Positions 11,470-23,501 of a stretch of 64,000 nt of DNA are shown piece after piece. The DNA is from Ypsolopha sequella (taxonomy: Eukaryota > Arthropoda > Insecta > Lepidoptera > Ypsolophidae): NCBI GenBank assembly GCA_934047225.1, contig OW203987.1, positions 1,453,501 to 1,517,500 of the forward strand. The letters are read 5' to 3'. The first letter of the stretch is position 1. Every line of letters begins with the position of its first letter. The notes under the pieces are model-generated. The model saw only the letters and a program-made list of their open reading frames with translations, made no database searches and was not told where the DNA came from. A program made the translations under genes and the position numbers.

Positions 11470-11584
11470 ATTGCAGTATAGAAACGCAGAAAGAAAAGTA
11501 AATCTGGATGTGAGGAGCTCTGATCCCGGTTCAGAGCTCCTCACATCCAAATTTACTTTTCTTTCTGCGTTTCTATACTGCAAT
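11470..11584. repeat. 115-bp near-perfect hairpin, 54-bp arms
   Basis: Left arm 11470-11523 starts ATTGCAGTATAGAAACGCAG; right arm 11531-11584 ends CTGCGTTTCTATACTGCAAT; 53 of 54 positions pair; spacer TCCCGGT. It starts 8 bp after the MITE at 11301-11461. An open frame through it is a by-product. Confidence 0.9.
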
Positions 11585-14069
11585 GATATAATGTTAATTA
11601 AAAAAAAAGAGATACTTAACAGAAAAAAAACAGGAATTAAAATAAAATCAAATTATATAAAAATAAAAACATATCTTATTTTCTCTGCCTTATAAAGAGT
11701 TAAGGTTGTCTCTTTGCTTAATTATTCTGTTCGTAGCTTTTACTTTAATCCTATAAAAATACTAAGCAAATTATTATGTATGACGAAGAAAATGAGGTCA
11801 CATCAAAGAAAATACTCTCTAGTTGTTGAACAAGACTTGTGTGAATTGAAAGACTATTGTGAAGAAAAAACGATTACACGATTTTATTCGGACTGTTTAC
11901 TTTTGTCAGGGCTCTGAATTGTCAAATGATGGTTTCTAAAGGGCTAAGATTCTAAGTATGTTTTTATTTGTGCTAGATAAGTTACGTTAAGTTTTAATAA
12001 TTATTTTGCTAGTGTAACTCTGAAAACTCCATGTTTGTTCCTCGATTGAGTATTTATCGAAAGTTAAAAGTTAAACACAATTTGCTTTTACAGGATTAAA
12101 ATGGTAATAAAACCAAAAACGGAAGATATCTCAAGACCTCTCTTAACACCGATAGTCAACAAGATGTAACATATGTATTATTCCAGTACATAAATATTCC
12201 TTCAAAATCGCCTCTAAAGCAGTAGACACATAAATACCAAAGAAAACCAATACGTAACATGACGAGAGCCTTATTATAGCCGAAAAAACACAACACCCAC
12301 ACACCGATACCCTCCTCCCTTATTTTACACACCCCCTCTACCAAAGTGGTTGGTTTACAGCAGAACGTGTATTCACGTTGTTTTGCACACAAAGAAAGTA
12401 TTTTCGGGTGTAATATTAAAGCACACACGTAAAAGGGAAAGTCTGTGTATCTGTGTGCGTGATGGTGAGGTTGAACGGCCTACCCGACCTTCAGACTGAA
12501 AAGGGTGGGGGAGAGGGGGCTGTCTAGGAAGCTCTCAACACATACATAAGTACAGTGGCCGCGGAGAATGCTCGGGCATGTACGAAAGGATGTTCCGTGT
12601 ATCACATGTATGTACTATATATGATAGACTACTATACTATGAATTAACTTAAATATTTTCAGAAATAAAAATATGAATAATTTATACTGTAAGGTGTGAC
12701 TCCTTGATGGAACTTCATACTAACACTAATCAAAGTCTTCTTGTACGAGTTCCACTATTTTATTTCTTTAATTATTGCGACTAGTTTCGTCTATTTGACA
12801 TCGTCGGGCTGATTGGAAAATCAATGCAAAAATATGCATTAATTTTAAATAGTTTGATGTTGTCCCCATGCGCCCTGCTAAAATAAATTAAAATTTCAAT
12901 TCTCTTAGTTTAATTTGTTAAGTGTGATTATTTCCACCATTTTGTTTTCAACTAAACATGAAAGTGCGTGGTGCTACGTGCCACAACGAAAGGGCAACAT
13001 AGACCACGCTCAGTTAAATTGTTGCATAGATAAGTGAAGTAGGTATTATGAACTTCAAATGATCGAAAACATCATATTGTGACGTAATATCATCAGAGCG
13101 GTAAACAAGATGAAGTATTTACCTAGATTAGGACAATTGAATGTAAGCAGCCCCGCAGTATCGCATGCCCACTCGATCATGTATCAAACCGCGCCCGGTG
13201 TCAATAAGCACAACTTTATGAACAAAAGACATCAACGGGGTGTCCCACTTTCAAACATAATGGCAAATTAAAGGAAGTCTTGGTAATTTTTTTGTTGCAG
13301 TTCCGCTCTAATTTGAATAGTTACGAAGCAAAATTTGTTAAAATCAACTTTTTTATCGATGCTCTATTAAGGAATTAAGTTCGTGTCAAAGAAGATATTA
13401 TTCAATTCTATAAAATATGTTATTGACTAATGTATTGTTTAGATACCTAAATAAATTATTTTGTTCTAAATAATATTGTGAAAATAAGAAGTTTAAGATA
13501 AACCATGAAAAGTTGATCCTGAAAAGTTGATCTACGATCCAGACACACCTCTTTCACTTCTTCCACACCCATCATCTAGTCATTCAAGTTTTTCTATTTC
13601 GTGGTTTAGACTTGACCCTTCTCCAGTATATGGCCCACTTGCTCGGCTTACTTCTTTCATTTTCTTGAAAACTACACAAAATTGTACATGGCAATGAATT
13701 TTCAACAGATTTAGAGTGGCATCTACATTAGTGGGCCGACAGTACATTATGTATGACGGGCCGAGGTAGGCAGGAGGCGAGGGTGGGGGGGGGGTAACGG
13801 CTGAAACAAGGGCTCTTCTGTTAATATTTGACGACGGACGCGCGGTAGAGCATTATTATGTTTAACATTGTTAACTAAATGTAGGGAAGTCTATCAAAGA
13901 TCCGAGTGATGGTGGTCACTTGATGACATACAAAAGAATCTTGTTTTATTGCGGCTGTCTCCTTGATACAACTCGTTTAATCGTTGCTGTACGATAGCCT
14001 TAAATATTCCGTGAAACGTACAGTCCTTCGCAGTTCAACGTAATCAATGGCAGAGCTTATTACGTGGAC
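11585..14069. other. No gene seen
   Basis: AT-rich. A fragment at 13527-13640 (CAGACACACCTCTTTCACTT, CATCATCTAGTCATTCAAG) resembles 60768-60860 and is a common lepidopteran dispersed repeat. A short G run lies near 13780. Confidence 0.5.
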
Positions 14070-14447
14070 ATAAAATAAACTTTTAACAAAAAAATAGCAA
14101 CCGACTTCAATATAACAAATAGTAACAGCAGTCATTCACTAAAAAGTTAATAATAATTCTATAAAGACCGATGGTACCGAAGCAACACTTTTGCCGACTT
14201 CTTTCTTCCTGAAACGTTATGTTATCTAGAAGTCGGCGTTCTTATATTGGTTTCTATGTTGCTATATCGTAGGAAATACGCCGACTTCTAGATAACATAA
14301 TGTTTCAGGAAGAAAGAAGTCGGCAAAAGTGTTGCTTCGGTACCATCGGTCTTTATAGAATTATTATTAACTTTTTAGTGAATGACTGCTGTTACTATTT
14401 GTTATATTGAAGTCGGTTGCTATTTTTTTGTTAAAAGTTTATTTTAT
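14070..14447. mobile_element. 378-bp palindrome with 169-bp arms (foldback element)
   Basis: Arms 14070-14238 and 14279-14447 are equal in length and nearly perfectly complementary (one mismatch seen, at the GAAACGTTATG / CATAATGTTTC site), with a 40-bp loop. Each arm carries two AGTCGGYK words: CAACCGACTTCAATATAAC outside and GAAGTCGGCG inside. The same GAAGTCGGTT word ends the neighbouring element at 15060-15250. Confidence 0.9.
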
Positions 14448-14570
14448 TTCACATTTTTTAGTGTTGCTGGGTTAAATTGTGAGGTATAGGTAGTTTTTGC
14501 AAACGTGGTGTTAATATGAAACGAAGTTCAAGTGAGTATAAGTAGCCATGTTTGAGTAGCTTCCTGCTAT

Positions 14571-15040
14571 CAGCACCCTAACACAACATGATTACCGTAA
14601 TCTCGAGTTATGTGCTGTCATCCGTTGAAGAGTTCTACGGTGATGAAGCCAAGATCGAAATTCAGGTGGGTACACTGGCAATTTTCAGCAATGCCCTGCA
14701 ATGAGCACCCTAACACAAACTGGTTGCCGCAATCTAAAGTTATGTGCTGTCATCCGTTGAGGAGTTCTATAGTGATGAAGCCAGGATCGAAGGTCAGGTG
14801 GGTATTCTGATAATCTCCAAGTAATACCCTTGAATCAGCACCCTAACGCAGTGATTGCCGCAATCTCGAGTTATGTGCTCTGATCCGTTGAAGAGTTCTA
14901 TGGTGAATATGTTGATGAAGCCAGGATCGAAGGTCAGGTGGAAGAATGTCGATTTTCAAGTAATACCTTGTAATCAGCACCCAAGTACATAGCGATTGCC
15001 TCAGTTTTGAGAGATATGCTGTCATTTTCTGAGGAGTTCC
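14571..15040. repeat. Tandem repeat, about 132-140-bp unit, 3.5 copies
   Basis: CAGCACCCTAAC recurs at about 14571, 14703, 14836 and 14975. Each unit also holds CGAGTTATGTGCTGTCATCC, TTGAAGAGTTCTA and GTGATGAAGCCAGGATCGAA. Probably the internal repeat of the element whose end lies at 15060-15250. Confidence 0.8.
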
Positions 15041-15059
15041 ACTGCCTATCTCTGAAGAC

Positions 15060-15252
15060 CTTCATCAGGTCATGACCAAACCCAAAATGGGACCTACCTG
15101 GAAGTATACTCTTTCAAACAAAAAAAGAATTGTTCAAATCGGTTGGGAAATGACGGAGTTATGGAGTAACAACGCCAAAAAAAAAAAATAAAAAAAAAAA
15201 AAAAAATGCAGTCGAATTGAGAACCGCCTCCTTTTTGAAGTCGGTTAAAAAC
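15060..15252. mobile_element. End of a dispersed lepidopteran element (GAAGTCGGTT terminus)
   Basis: Contains GGAAGTATACTCTTTCAAAC, AAAGAATTGTTCAAATCGG, a long A-rich tract (15177-15206) and CCTCCTTTTTGAAGTCGGTT, a combination I know as a frequent lepidopteran repeat end. With the palindrome to the left it may form one composite element spanning 14070-15252. Confidence 0.5.
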
Positions 15253-15283
15253 GGCTGTAATTTTACAAAAATTGGCGACTATC

Positions 15284-15650
15284 AAATCAAATCAAATCAA
15301 ATAATTTATTGAAAGACCAACTATGGATCACAAATTTTGTTAGTAAACTTAGTCTAGTCCTATGCTAAGTGTTAGTAACATTTAAATTATAAATTTTAGA
15401 GAAGACAGGTCTGTCTACTGCCACATGAATACTGCAGCAGTGATTCATGTAACAGCAATCAAGCCTGTCCGCTATCATGGCCAGGATACTGTTGTTGCTG
15501 CCGCGCACTCAGCACACCAGGGACGCGCACCTTTTTCTCAAAGTAGCATGAAAACAATCAACTCGCGCCTCTGCAAACATGCCTGAGGCACTGCAGTGTC
15601 GCGGCAACCCCATCAGCATCCTAAACGCATTGTTGTATTGAACACGAAGG
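15284..15650 (-). pseudogene. Non-LTR retrotransposon 3' end with (TTTGA)n tail
   Basis: The minus-strand frame reads YNNAFRMLMGLPRHCSASGM, then FAEARVDCFHATLRKR, then after an in-frame TGA the NSILAMIADRLDC segment; it ends at a TAG (15367-15365). This matches the conserved C-terminal tail downstream of the reverse transcriptase in a family of lepidopteran LINEs (Y-AFR-L-GLPR...SASGMFA). The element finishes 3' in about four TTTGA units (15284-15303), a pentanucleotide tail of the kind left by target-primed reverse transcription. 5' truncated and broken by the stop. Confidence 0.75.
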
Positions 15651-15944
15651 CCGGTATACTGCCGGTTTAAGAAAAATGTTTTCAGCAACTTTATAAACTA
15701 ACTGACTGTTTGTTTGGTTATATTGCGTACTTATTTATAACATTATACCATCTGCATAGGTATATTAAATACTATAAGAAGATCCTTACCTACGAAATTG
15801 CTGGTTTCTAATACTGGCTAGTTTGTATTTAGTTATTTTGCATTCGACTTGGAATTTCGTAGCCTTTAAAAATCAGTTGGTCATTTATTTTTCCGTTTTT
15901 AACGTTAACGAACGTTTTTTTAGGGTATCTTCTGATTGGTTTTA

Positions 15945-16276
15945 ACTGAGGTACACGCTACAACCACTAATTACTGAGGAACAAGTCACAACCACTAATT
16001 ACTGAGGTACAAGTTACAACCACTAATTACTGAGGTACAAGTTACAACCACAAATACTGAGATACAAGTTACAACCACTAATTACTGAGATACAAGTTAC
16101 AACCACTAATTCCGAGGTACAAGTTACAACCACTAATTACTGAGGTACAAGTTACAACCACTAATTACTGAGGTACAAGTTACAACCACTAATTACTGAG
16201 GTACAAGTTACAACCACTAATTACTGAGGTACAAGTTACAACCACTAATTACTGAGGTACAAGTTAGAACCACTAA
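15945..16276. repeat. 28-bp tandem array, about 12 copies
   Basis: Unit contains ACAAGTTACAACCACTAATT followed by ACTGAGGT. First and last copies are diverged; two inner copies lack one to three bases. Confidence 0.95.
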
Positions 16277-18117
16277 AATCCAAATACGCCTGGCGCACCC
16301 TGGACAGTCTGATGAAGGCACAACTAACTGACAAATCCTTTACTTCAACTGGTGGTAGGCTTCGGCCGTGGCTCATCACTAGTAACCGCCACCGTCATGA
16401 CGAAATCATGTCATCCCACGACATGTGGTGTTCTGACATAACGTCATGAGAAAGCGTACCGGGACAGTAGTTAAAAAATTAATATTCCTCTTGACTTTAG
16501 TACTTTTATATAAAATAAATAGAAATTTAGGTATAAGATCCATTGTTAAGACGAAGGGAACGAATCGATACCCAAAAAGAGGACGAATTTTCACTTACAG
16601 TATATATTTTTTGAAGCGGAACGAATTTACACCAAAAATAAATACTTATCGGGACGAATTTTCTCGGGACGAATTTCTGGGGAGCGAATAGCCACCGACC
16701 CGTTACGTTACTTGTCTTCGCACTTATCCCAGCTCTCATTGATGCTATTCACCAGGCGTGATGGTGTCCAAGCGTAATCAAATATTGAATAAATATACAT
16801 ATATACATATAATATATATTTTTATTACAAATATAAAATGCTAATTTCATAGGTAAGGACCAATAGTAATATTCATATTTAATAGTCGTGAATATTACAA
16901 CCACGATAAAATAACACATGTACTAATATATATGTACACCCGTATTAGATATGTAGTATCAAGGTAAAACTAACATTGAGTGGAATATTACAGAAACTAG
17001 CAGACATAATATTGTATTCTAACCGAACCTAGACCTAGGTACTAGTTCTAAGCCTTTGTTACATATGTACGTCGTATATATAGGTAGATTTACATAAATT
17101 ATTATTCCCTTGACTAATTCGTCCTGACCAAGGACAGGCTGCCTGGCAACTGACAGGGGACCTGGAAGGACCTAAGTTATAAAACACGCTATTTTATACT
17201 CTATTTGTTTGAACATAGAGCTCAATGTCCAGTGTGCCAGAATGAGATGATACCCTTTGGCACACGGCTGCGATAGCTTTGAAAGCGAAACTCATACCTG
17301 GATACATTGCTTAACGAATTTAGATCCTATATTAGTAGAGAAATAGCAGAAAATTGTTTGAGCTTCTGTTGGGTGGCGCAGAGAGGGATGGTTGCGTGGG
17401 CCAGAGCAGGACGGAGATATCCGTGACCTATCCTACTCATGAATGTCGAGTCCCGGAACACGCATTTTAACAAAAATGTCTAGACGTCTTTAACTGTGTG
17501 GGTGGGCGCACTTGTGTTCGTGAGTGTCCGTACGAGTGTCCTTTGTGTGCGTGCTTGTGCATAGAGTATGAAGTTTCTAAAGTTTATTTTTTATGTGTCT
17601 GTGTGTGGGTGCGCGAAGCTGGGGCTAATTTGCAAAGAAAAGTTTCAGCGAAAGGTTTCAAATGTTTAAAAGTTACAATTGAAGGGTTTCAGACAACATC
17701 GAAGCGGTTAGAAGATTAGCGATAGATGTATTCTTTTAATATATAGTATATGTTTCTACAATAAGTTTGGAAATGCTGACGGTGTATGCAAAATATATCC
17801 CGTGAAGTGCTTTATTAAAGACGACGCTTCAAAGCGGATATTACCGCGGACGAGGCCGGCAAAAATATTGTCAGCCATTTTAATGTTACTTTCGTTTCAA
17901 GTTAAGTAGGTAGTACTTCTACAATAATTGTTCAAATGTCATTGTAACCAAACACATTAATTAAATGAATTGTAACTAGGTATTTTTTAATAAATTTTTA
18001 ATTTATATATCGTCACGACATGTGTGAACTGTGAAATACAAGTCACAAGATTTACAAGTTTTAACCTTTTCCTTTTTCCAAAACCTGTGTCCAGAACGTT
18101 CACAAGAAAGCCTTTGT
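16277..18117. other. No gene seen
   Basis: AT-rich. Near 16560-16690 the words GGGACGAATTTTC and GACGAATTT recur loosely. 17500-17620 is GT-rich. No recognised gene. Confidence 0.5.
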
Positions 18118-19143
18118 AACGTAATAACGTAATAACTAATAACGTAATAACTAATAACGTAATAAATAATAACGTAATAACTTAATAAATAATAACGTAA
18201 TAACTAATAACGTAATAAATAATAACGTAATAACTAATAACGTAATAAATAATAACGTAATAACTAATAACGTAATAAATAATAACGTAATAACTAATAA
18301 CGTAATAAATAATAACGTAATAACTAATAACTTAATAAATAATAACGTAATAACTAATAACGTAATAAATAATAACGTAATAACTAATAACGTAATAAAT
18401 AATAACGTAATAACTTAATAAATAATAACGTAATAACTAATAACGTAATAAATAATAACGTAATAACTAATAACGTAATAACTAATAACGTAATAACTAA
18501 TAACGTAATAACTAATAACGTAATAAATAATAACGTAATAACTAATAACGTAATAACTAATAACGTAATAACTAATAACGTAATAACTAATAACGTAATA
18601 AATAATAACGTAATAACTAATAACATAATAACTAATAACTTAATAACATAATAACGTAATAAATAATAACGTAATAACTAATAACGTAATAACTAATAAC
18701 GTAATAACTAATAACGTAATAACTAATAACGTAATAACTAATAACGTAATAACTAATAACGTAATAACTAATAACGCAATAAATAATAACGTAATAACTA
18801 ATAACGTAATAAATAATAACGTAATAACTAATAACGTAATAAATAATAACGTAATAACTAATAACGTAATAACTAATAACGTAATAACTAATAACGTAAT
18901 AACTAATAACGTAATAACTAATAACGTAATAACTAATAACGTAATAACTAATAACGTAATAACTAATAACGTAATAAATAATAACGTAATAACTAATAAC
19001 GTAATAACTAATAACGTAATAACTAATAACGTAATAACTAATAACGTAATAACTAATAACGTAATAACTAATAACGTAATAACTAATAACATAATAACTA
19101 ATAACTTAATAACATAATAACTAATAATGCAATAACTAATAAC
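18118..19143. repeat. 15-bp minisatellite, about 68 copies
   Basis: Unit TAACGTAATAACTAA with an alternate TAACGTAATAAATAA. The left half largely alternates the two versions as a 30-bp higher-order unit; the right part (from about 18840) is mostly uniform. Because the unit is a multiple of three without minus-strand stops in one frame, it produces Leu/Ile/Thr-rich open frames that are not genes. Confidence 0.95.
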
Positions 19144-19504
19144 CAAACAGCGGCGTGTCGTCATTTGAATACAGTTATTTATGTATAAGGTAGATTTTAT
19201 GTTTTAAATTTAACTTGTGTTTTTAAAGTTATATTTTAAGTTACTTAGTTTTTCTGTAATGTATATCATTTTAAAAGAAAAAATATATATATCTCGTTAC
19301 TTAGATGTATTGCACGGCCACCATGTACAAGTAGGTAGGCTTCCCAAAAGTCGACCGTCTAGGACGGAGGTACGACGACCCTGCCACAATGACGCGACCC
19401 GACACTGCAGTCTTAAGAGCGGTCTTCGTAATGGGGCTACATGAACATTCGTCATGAGAAGTACCGGAAGGATAGTCTGGGCGAACGCACTTCATCTATC
19501 TAAC

Positions 19505-19655
19505 TATATATATATATCTATATATATATATAAATAATACTCTGACTGACTGTTGGTTCCTGTATGACGTAGACATCCGCTAAGTAGGGATTTTAGAAAA
19601 TTCCCACGAGATTGAGAGAAACGAAATCCACGCGAGCAAAGAATAGTGAATGCAC
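19505..19655. mobile_element. Degenerate Helitron-like fragment after an AT microsatellite
   Basis: An AT/TA tract (19505-19534) is followed by CTCTGACTGACTG, GACGTAGACATCCGCTAA and CCACGCGAGCAAAGAATAGT. This parallels a lepidopteran Helitron family ending in CACGCGGGC-AAGCTAGT. The CTAG terminus is mutated. Confidence 0.5.
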
Positions 19656-19782
19656 CTTAGAATAGTCAATAATTTCTGCCACCTACCCTTATTTCTTAAG
19701 CCACGCCCCCTTTATTCTAATTGGTCTTTAAGCCGCATTACCGAGACGACGCAACTGAGGTTCATGAACGAATGTTGAATAT

Positions 19783-20046
19783 ACAAGATGACTTTTTGAT
19801 CATCGTCCAAATTCATACTGGAGGCTTAATCAGTGATCAGTATCTTGGATCAGTAACAATTTTTGTGAAATTCGTAAATTGAAATTTCGGCTTCCCATAT
19901 AAATTTAGTTCCAGTCCCGAGTGAATCACTATGGGGAGTCGAAATTTCATTTTACGAATTTCACCAAAATTGTTATTGATCCATGATACTGATCACTTAC
20001 CAAGCCACTAGTGTGAATTTGGACGATGATCAAAAAGTCACCTTGT
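19783..20046. mobile_element. Foldback MITE (ACAAGGTGA family), 264 bp
   Basis: Ends ACAAGATGACTTTTTGATCA and its partner TGATCAAAAAGTCACCTTGT; inverted arms of more than 110 bp, with inner CGAAATTTCA / TGAAATTTCG pairs. TA dinucleotides flank both ends. Shares words with 9351-9591. Confidence 0.8.
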
Positions 20047-20090
20047 ATATTATTATAAATAAAGACGATATGTTTGATGGTCGTATATAA

Positions 20091-20217
20091 AGTATTGTGT
20101 GCAACTGAACATAATTAGACATTGGGACACTCGTGCAACATTATTACGAAACTCAGTTTCGTATACCAGCACTCGTGTCCTAATGTCTCAAACTATGTTA
20201 CAGTTGCACGCAATACT
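20091..20217. mobile_element. Palindromic MITE (GTGCAACTG...GGACACTCGTGC family)
   Basis: AGTATTGTGTGCAACTG pairs with CAGTTGCACGCAATACT, and inner GACATTGGGACACTCGTGC pairs with GCACTCGTGTCCTAATGTC. Other copies: 28052-28178 and, partial, 53405-53471. Confidence 0.8.
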
Positions 20218-20802
20218 ATTTGTTGCTTTTGACTTGTTTCATAATAAAAAATAAAGATATCGCCGTCATAGCCGATTGCGGGCGGGAGGGTGGATTGCGG
20301 GGGCGGGCGCCAAGTTTTTTATTGATGTCTGAGAGTCGGAGGCTCGTTGCGGGGAAGTCCCTACGGTCTATTATCAGTCACATGTCGCGTCGCGTAGTTT
20401 AGCCATTTATTCGAAATTGGAAAATATTCCCAAAAAAAATGTGAGGAAAAGAAACAAAAAAACGTGTTTTTATCGATTCTGTGTTCTATTAGTGGTTCTG
20501 ATTCATATGTTTCAATACTGCTAGGGGGTTCATTTTCAACCTGTATAATCGTCCACTCTATTTACGTATATATAGGTATATAATGTATACTTAGAGCACA
20601 ACATACATACTTATCGTCACGACGATATTCTCAGTGTCGCTCGTAACACCCACTATTTCCCGACAATTTTAACGATTATTCCAGATTTGATAGCGGGTAA
20701 TCCTTAATCTCGCTGTTCTTTGGAAACAAATACTCTTTTAAGGACATGCAATTTTACCCAAGTGGTGAGATAATAATGCAAAATGTATTGGTCCTTAGTT
20801 GA

Positions 20803-20870
20803 CCAGCAGGATTCGAACCTGGGACTGAAGATTGAAAGTACAATGTCCGGCTAGGCAATGTCCGGATTCT
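20803..20870 (-). repeat. tRNA-derived SINE fragment
   Basis: On the minus strand GGTTCGAATCC (20819-20809) is a perfect polymerase III B box in a tRNA-like context with upstream CTAGCCGGACATTG. No cloverleaf can be completed, so not a tRNA gene. The rest of 20218-21724 shows no gene. Confidence 0.5.
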
Positions 20871-21724
20871 GAAGGAAAAATTGTATTTTTAAGATTAGAA
20901 TCAAAAATTTCGAAATAGTTTTTGGAGTTGCTCATGTGGGTCGCACCAGTAGGCTGACGCATGAGGACTGCTCTTAAACAAAATGTCAACACATGCAATA
21001 GTATATAACCTTCCCCGACGATGGTAGATATCTGGCGGAATGCATGTTTGCCGATGAAGGCACCTGTGCAAACCTACAGATGTGTAGCACTAAATAATTG
21101 TAAACAACTTTGGTAAACATGTATTTTGAAATTATTATTGCAACTGAAGAAATAAGGTTTCCAGTTTTAGGGCTTCATGATGGAGCAAAGTTTTCGTGCG
21201 CGTCTGTTATTGAATTTTGTGCGTTCCCTAAAACAGAGGCCAGCGATGAAACCTTTTCTTAAATTATGATTAAATACAAGAATATACATATTTCTTACAA
21301 TTTTGACATTCCAACATTAATACTCTGACATGTTATCATATATTTTGGAAAAATTAATTATTCTAATATTTTGAATCCTGTTTGTTAAATGTTCTTTTTT
21401 AAATTTTTGGAAGGCTTTTACAATCAAAACATAAAATGTTTAAAAAACATTCTCATATACATTTCGGGGAAAACAACATCGAATACAGTGAAAACAGCGG
21501 AAGAGTCAAGAAATGTTCTGTTACAGAATATGTAATCTACTAGAATCGTAACTGAATTACTTTATTTAATTTCGCAACTAAACATTTGAGTAAAAATTAT
21601 AAAAAACAGATCTCCGTGACGAAAAATATTCCAAACCTGCCAAAAACAACAAGCCATTATTTTATCAAACAATACGACTGGAACAAATACTCATGAAAAA
21701 TTGCACAAATAACTACAAAGTTAT

Positions 21725-21928
21725 TCAAGATTTGACGTCACCTGACGCAAGGCGAGGTCGGCGTCCTCTAGCGGTCGTAGGAAGAGACGCGTCCGGACGG
21801 CGGGCCGTAGCCCCGCTCGCTACGAGAAGTGCCGCTACGGCGTAGAGTCTCGTAGCGAGGTTCCAGCCCTCTACGGGAAGGTGACTTGTGAACGTCTGCC
21901 GCGAGGATAACTTCGAGATGAGGATCAA
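21725..21928. other. GC-rich block with CTACG words
   Basis: GC-rich island containing a TGACGTCA octamer (21733-21740) and repeated CTACG/CGTAG words (GCCGCTACGGCGTAGAGT). Similar words occur at 32410-32510, pointing to a dispersed repeat and not an exon. A minus-strand open frame here matches nothing I know. Confidence 0.4.
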
Positions 21929-22197
21929 TTATCTAATGAGAGGTTGGGGAACTAAAGTGATTTAATTTTGATCTTTGCGCTGACTGGCTTTTTAAAACTA
22001 AAATCATTAAAACACTTAATGTAAGGCATGTGATTGTCATCATTTTAAAAGTTACAATACCCGATTGTCGACGACCCAGTTAGGGTTGAAATACATTTAT
22101 AGTTTTCAATATTTTTTTATTTATGTATATTTAATGTTAACTTTCCTACTAAAATTGTAGAAGTTAACATTTTACGAGTACTAAGTATTTTAATGTA

Positions 22198-23499
22198 CAG
22201 GGTGGCCCAAAATAACGTTGACAAGAGTTTTTACGAAAAATTTTGACAACTTTATACGTGCATTAAATAAGGTTATAAATTATAAAAATACACTTTATTT
22301 GATACAAGAATTCCTATTTGTCTTCAAAATAACCTCCTTTAGCGCGGTTTCAAAGAGACAAACGCTTGGTAAAATTTTCTACAATTTTCCGCACTTCCTC
22401 TACAGATATTTTGTCCCACTCCCGTGTAAGTGTTGCTTTTAGCTCATCAACACTTCTATGACGCGTAGCACAAGACCTAGCTTCTAAGATAGACCATAAA
22501 CTGTAATCCATAGGATTTAGATCAGGCGAGTAGGGGGGCCATTCTTTGGAACTGATAAAACCAGGAAAATTGTCTGCACCACTGTTGAACACTTAAGGCC
22601 CTCCCTGTGGTGTGAGCTGGAGCGGAGTCTTGCTGAAATATCCATGGACGATTACCAAAGTGCTGTTGACTCCAAGGAAGGAGCACATTTTCAAGAATGT
22701 CTCGTCGGTAGTTTTCTTGGTTGATTTTGATACCCTTTTCTACAAAAATTAGGGAAATTTTGCCAGTGGCGCAAATCGCACCCCAAACCATAACTGTTTC
22801 AACGTTTTGGCGATGTGGAACACATGCAGCAGCTCCAGGACGAGTGGAAGACCAGATCCTTTCATTTTGGTGATTATGGGCTTGTTCTATCGTAAATGAT
22901 TTTTCGTCAGAGAATACGATATTTTCCCAATTTAACGCTGCGGAGCGTTGTTTAAGCAAACGACATCTCTCAAGTCGAACTTTTTTGTCTTTTTCCGTAA
23001 GCAATTGCGCTTTTCTCAGTTTGTATGGTACCAATTGCAGATCATGTTTCACTATACGCCGTATGGTGGAGCGACAAATCCCCAAGTCTCGAGACATTTT
23101 CCTCACATTGGTCTATGGATTACGCACTAATCTTTGTTTGATAATGTGTCGGTTCCTAGAAGTTCTAACAGTCGGCTTGCGTCCTCTTCCAGGACGTTCT
23201 TCGATGTTGCCAAGCTCGTTATAGCTTTTAATTGCTGCAGAAACTAACTGACGACTAACGCCAAGAATCTTCACTATCTCACACTGCCTTTTTCCACGGT
23301 CATGTAATGAAATTATGGCTCCACGTTGCACTGACATAGCGAAATAAATATATATTTTTCACTTTTTAGTAAACGAACTATGTTCAAAATGGCGCCAATG
23401 AATGAGTATACATCAACAAAAAACAAAAGATAACGCAAACTATTACATTTTTGAAATTTTAACATTTTAATTTTGTCAACGTTATTTTGGGCCACGGTG
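22198..23499 (-). mobile_element. Tc1/mariner-superfamily transposon, 1302 bp, TA target duplication
   Basis: Terminal inverted repeats begin CAGGGTGGCCCAAAATAACG (left) and, inverted, CACCGTGGCCCAAAATAACG (right), and share GTTGACAA inside. TA is duplicated at 22196-22197 and 23500-23501. The length is normal for a complete mariner-type element, and the single transposase frame on the minus strand fills it. The two ends differ at two positions, and the coding frame is damaged, so the copy should be immobile unless supplied in trans. Confidence 0.95.
22350..23337 (-). pseudogene. Mariner-type DDxD transposase, broken by one stop and one frameshift
   Basis: The transposase would bind the terminal repeats and cut and paste the element. 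From ATG at 23337: an N-terminal helix-turn-helix (ISLHDRGKRQCEIVKIL), a GRGRKPTVRTSRN linker typical of the superfamily, then an in-frame TAG at 23115-23113. The same frame continues with a second helix-turn-helix (MSRDLGICRSTIRRIVKH). The catalytic region follows: FSDEKSF (first Asp), FQQDSAPAHT (second Asp) and, after a one-base frameshift near 22565-22590, WPPYSPDLNPMDYSLW (third Asp), ending at 22350. The second-to-third Asp spacing is about 39 residues across the frameshift, so it could be the maT (DD37D) or a DD39D lineage. All three catalytic residues survive. Confidence 0.9.
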
Positions 23500-23501
23500 T
23501 A

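Noticed and set aside
18384..19164. Leu/Ile-rich minus-strand frame resembling a membrane protein
   Set aside because: Comes entirely from the 15-bp AT-rich minisatellite.
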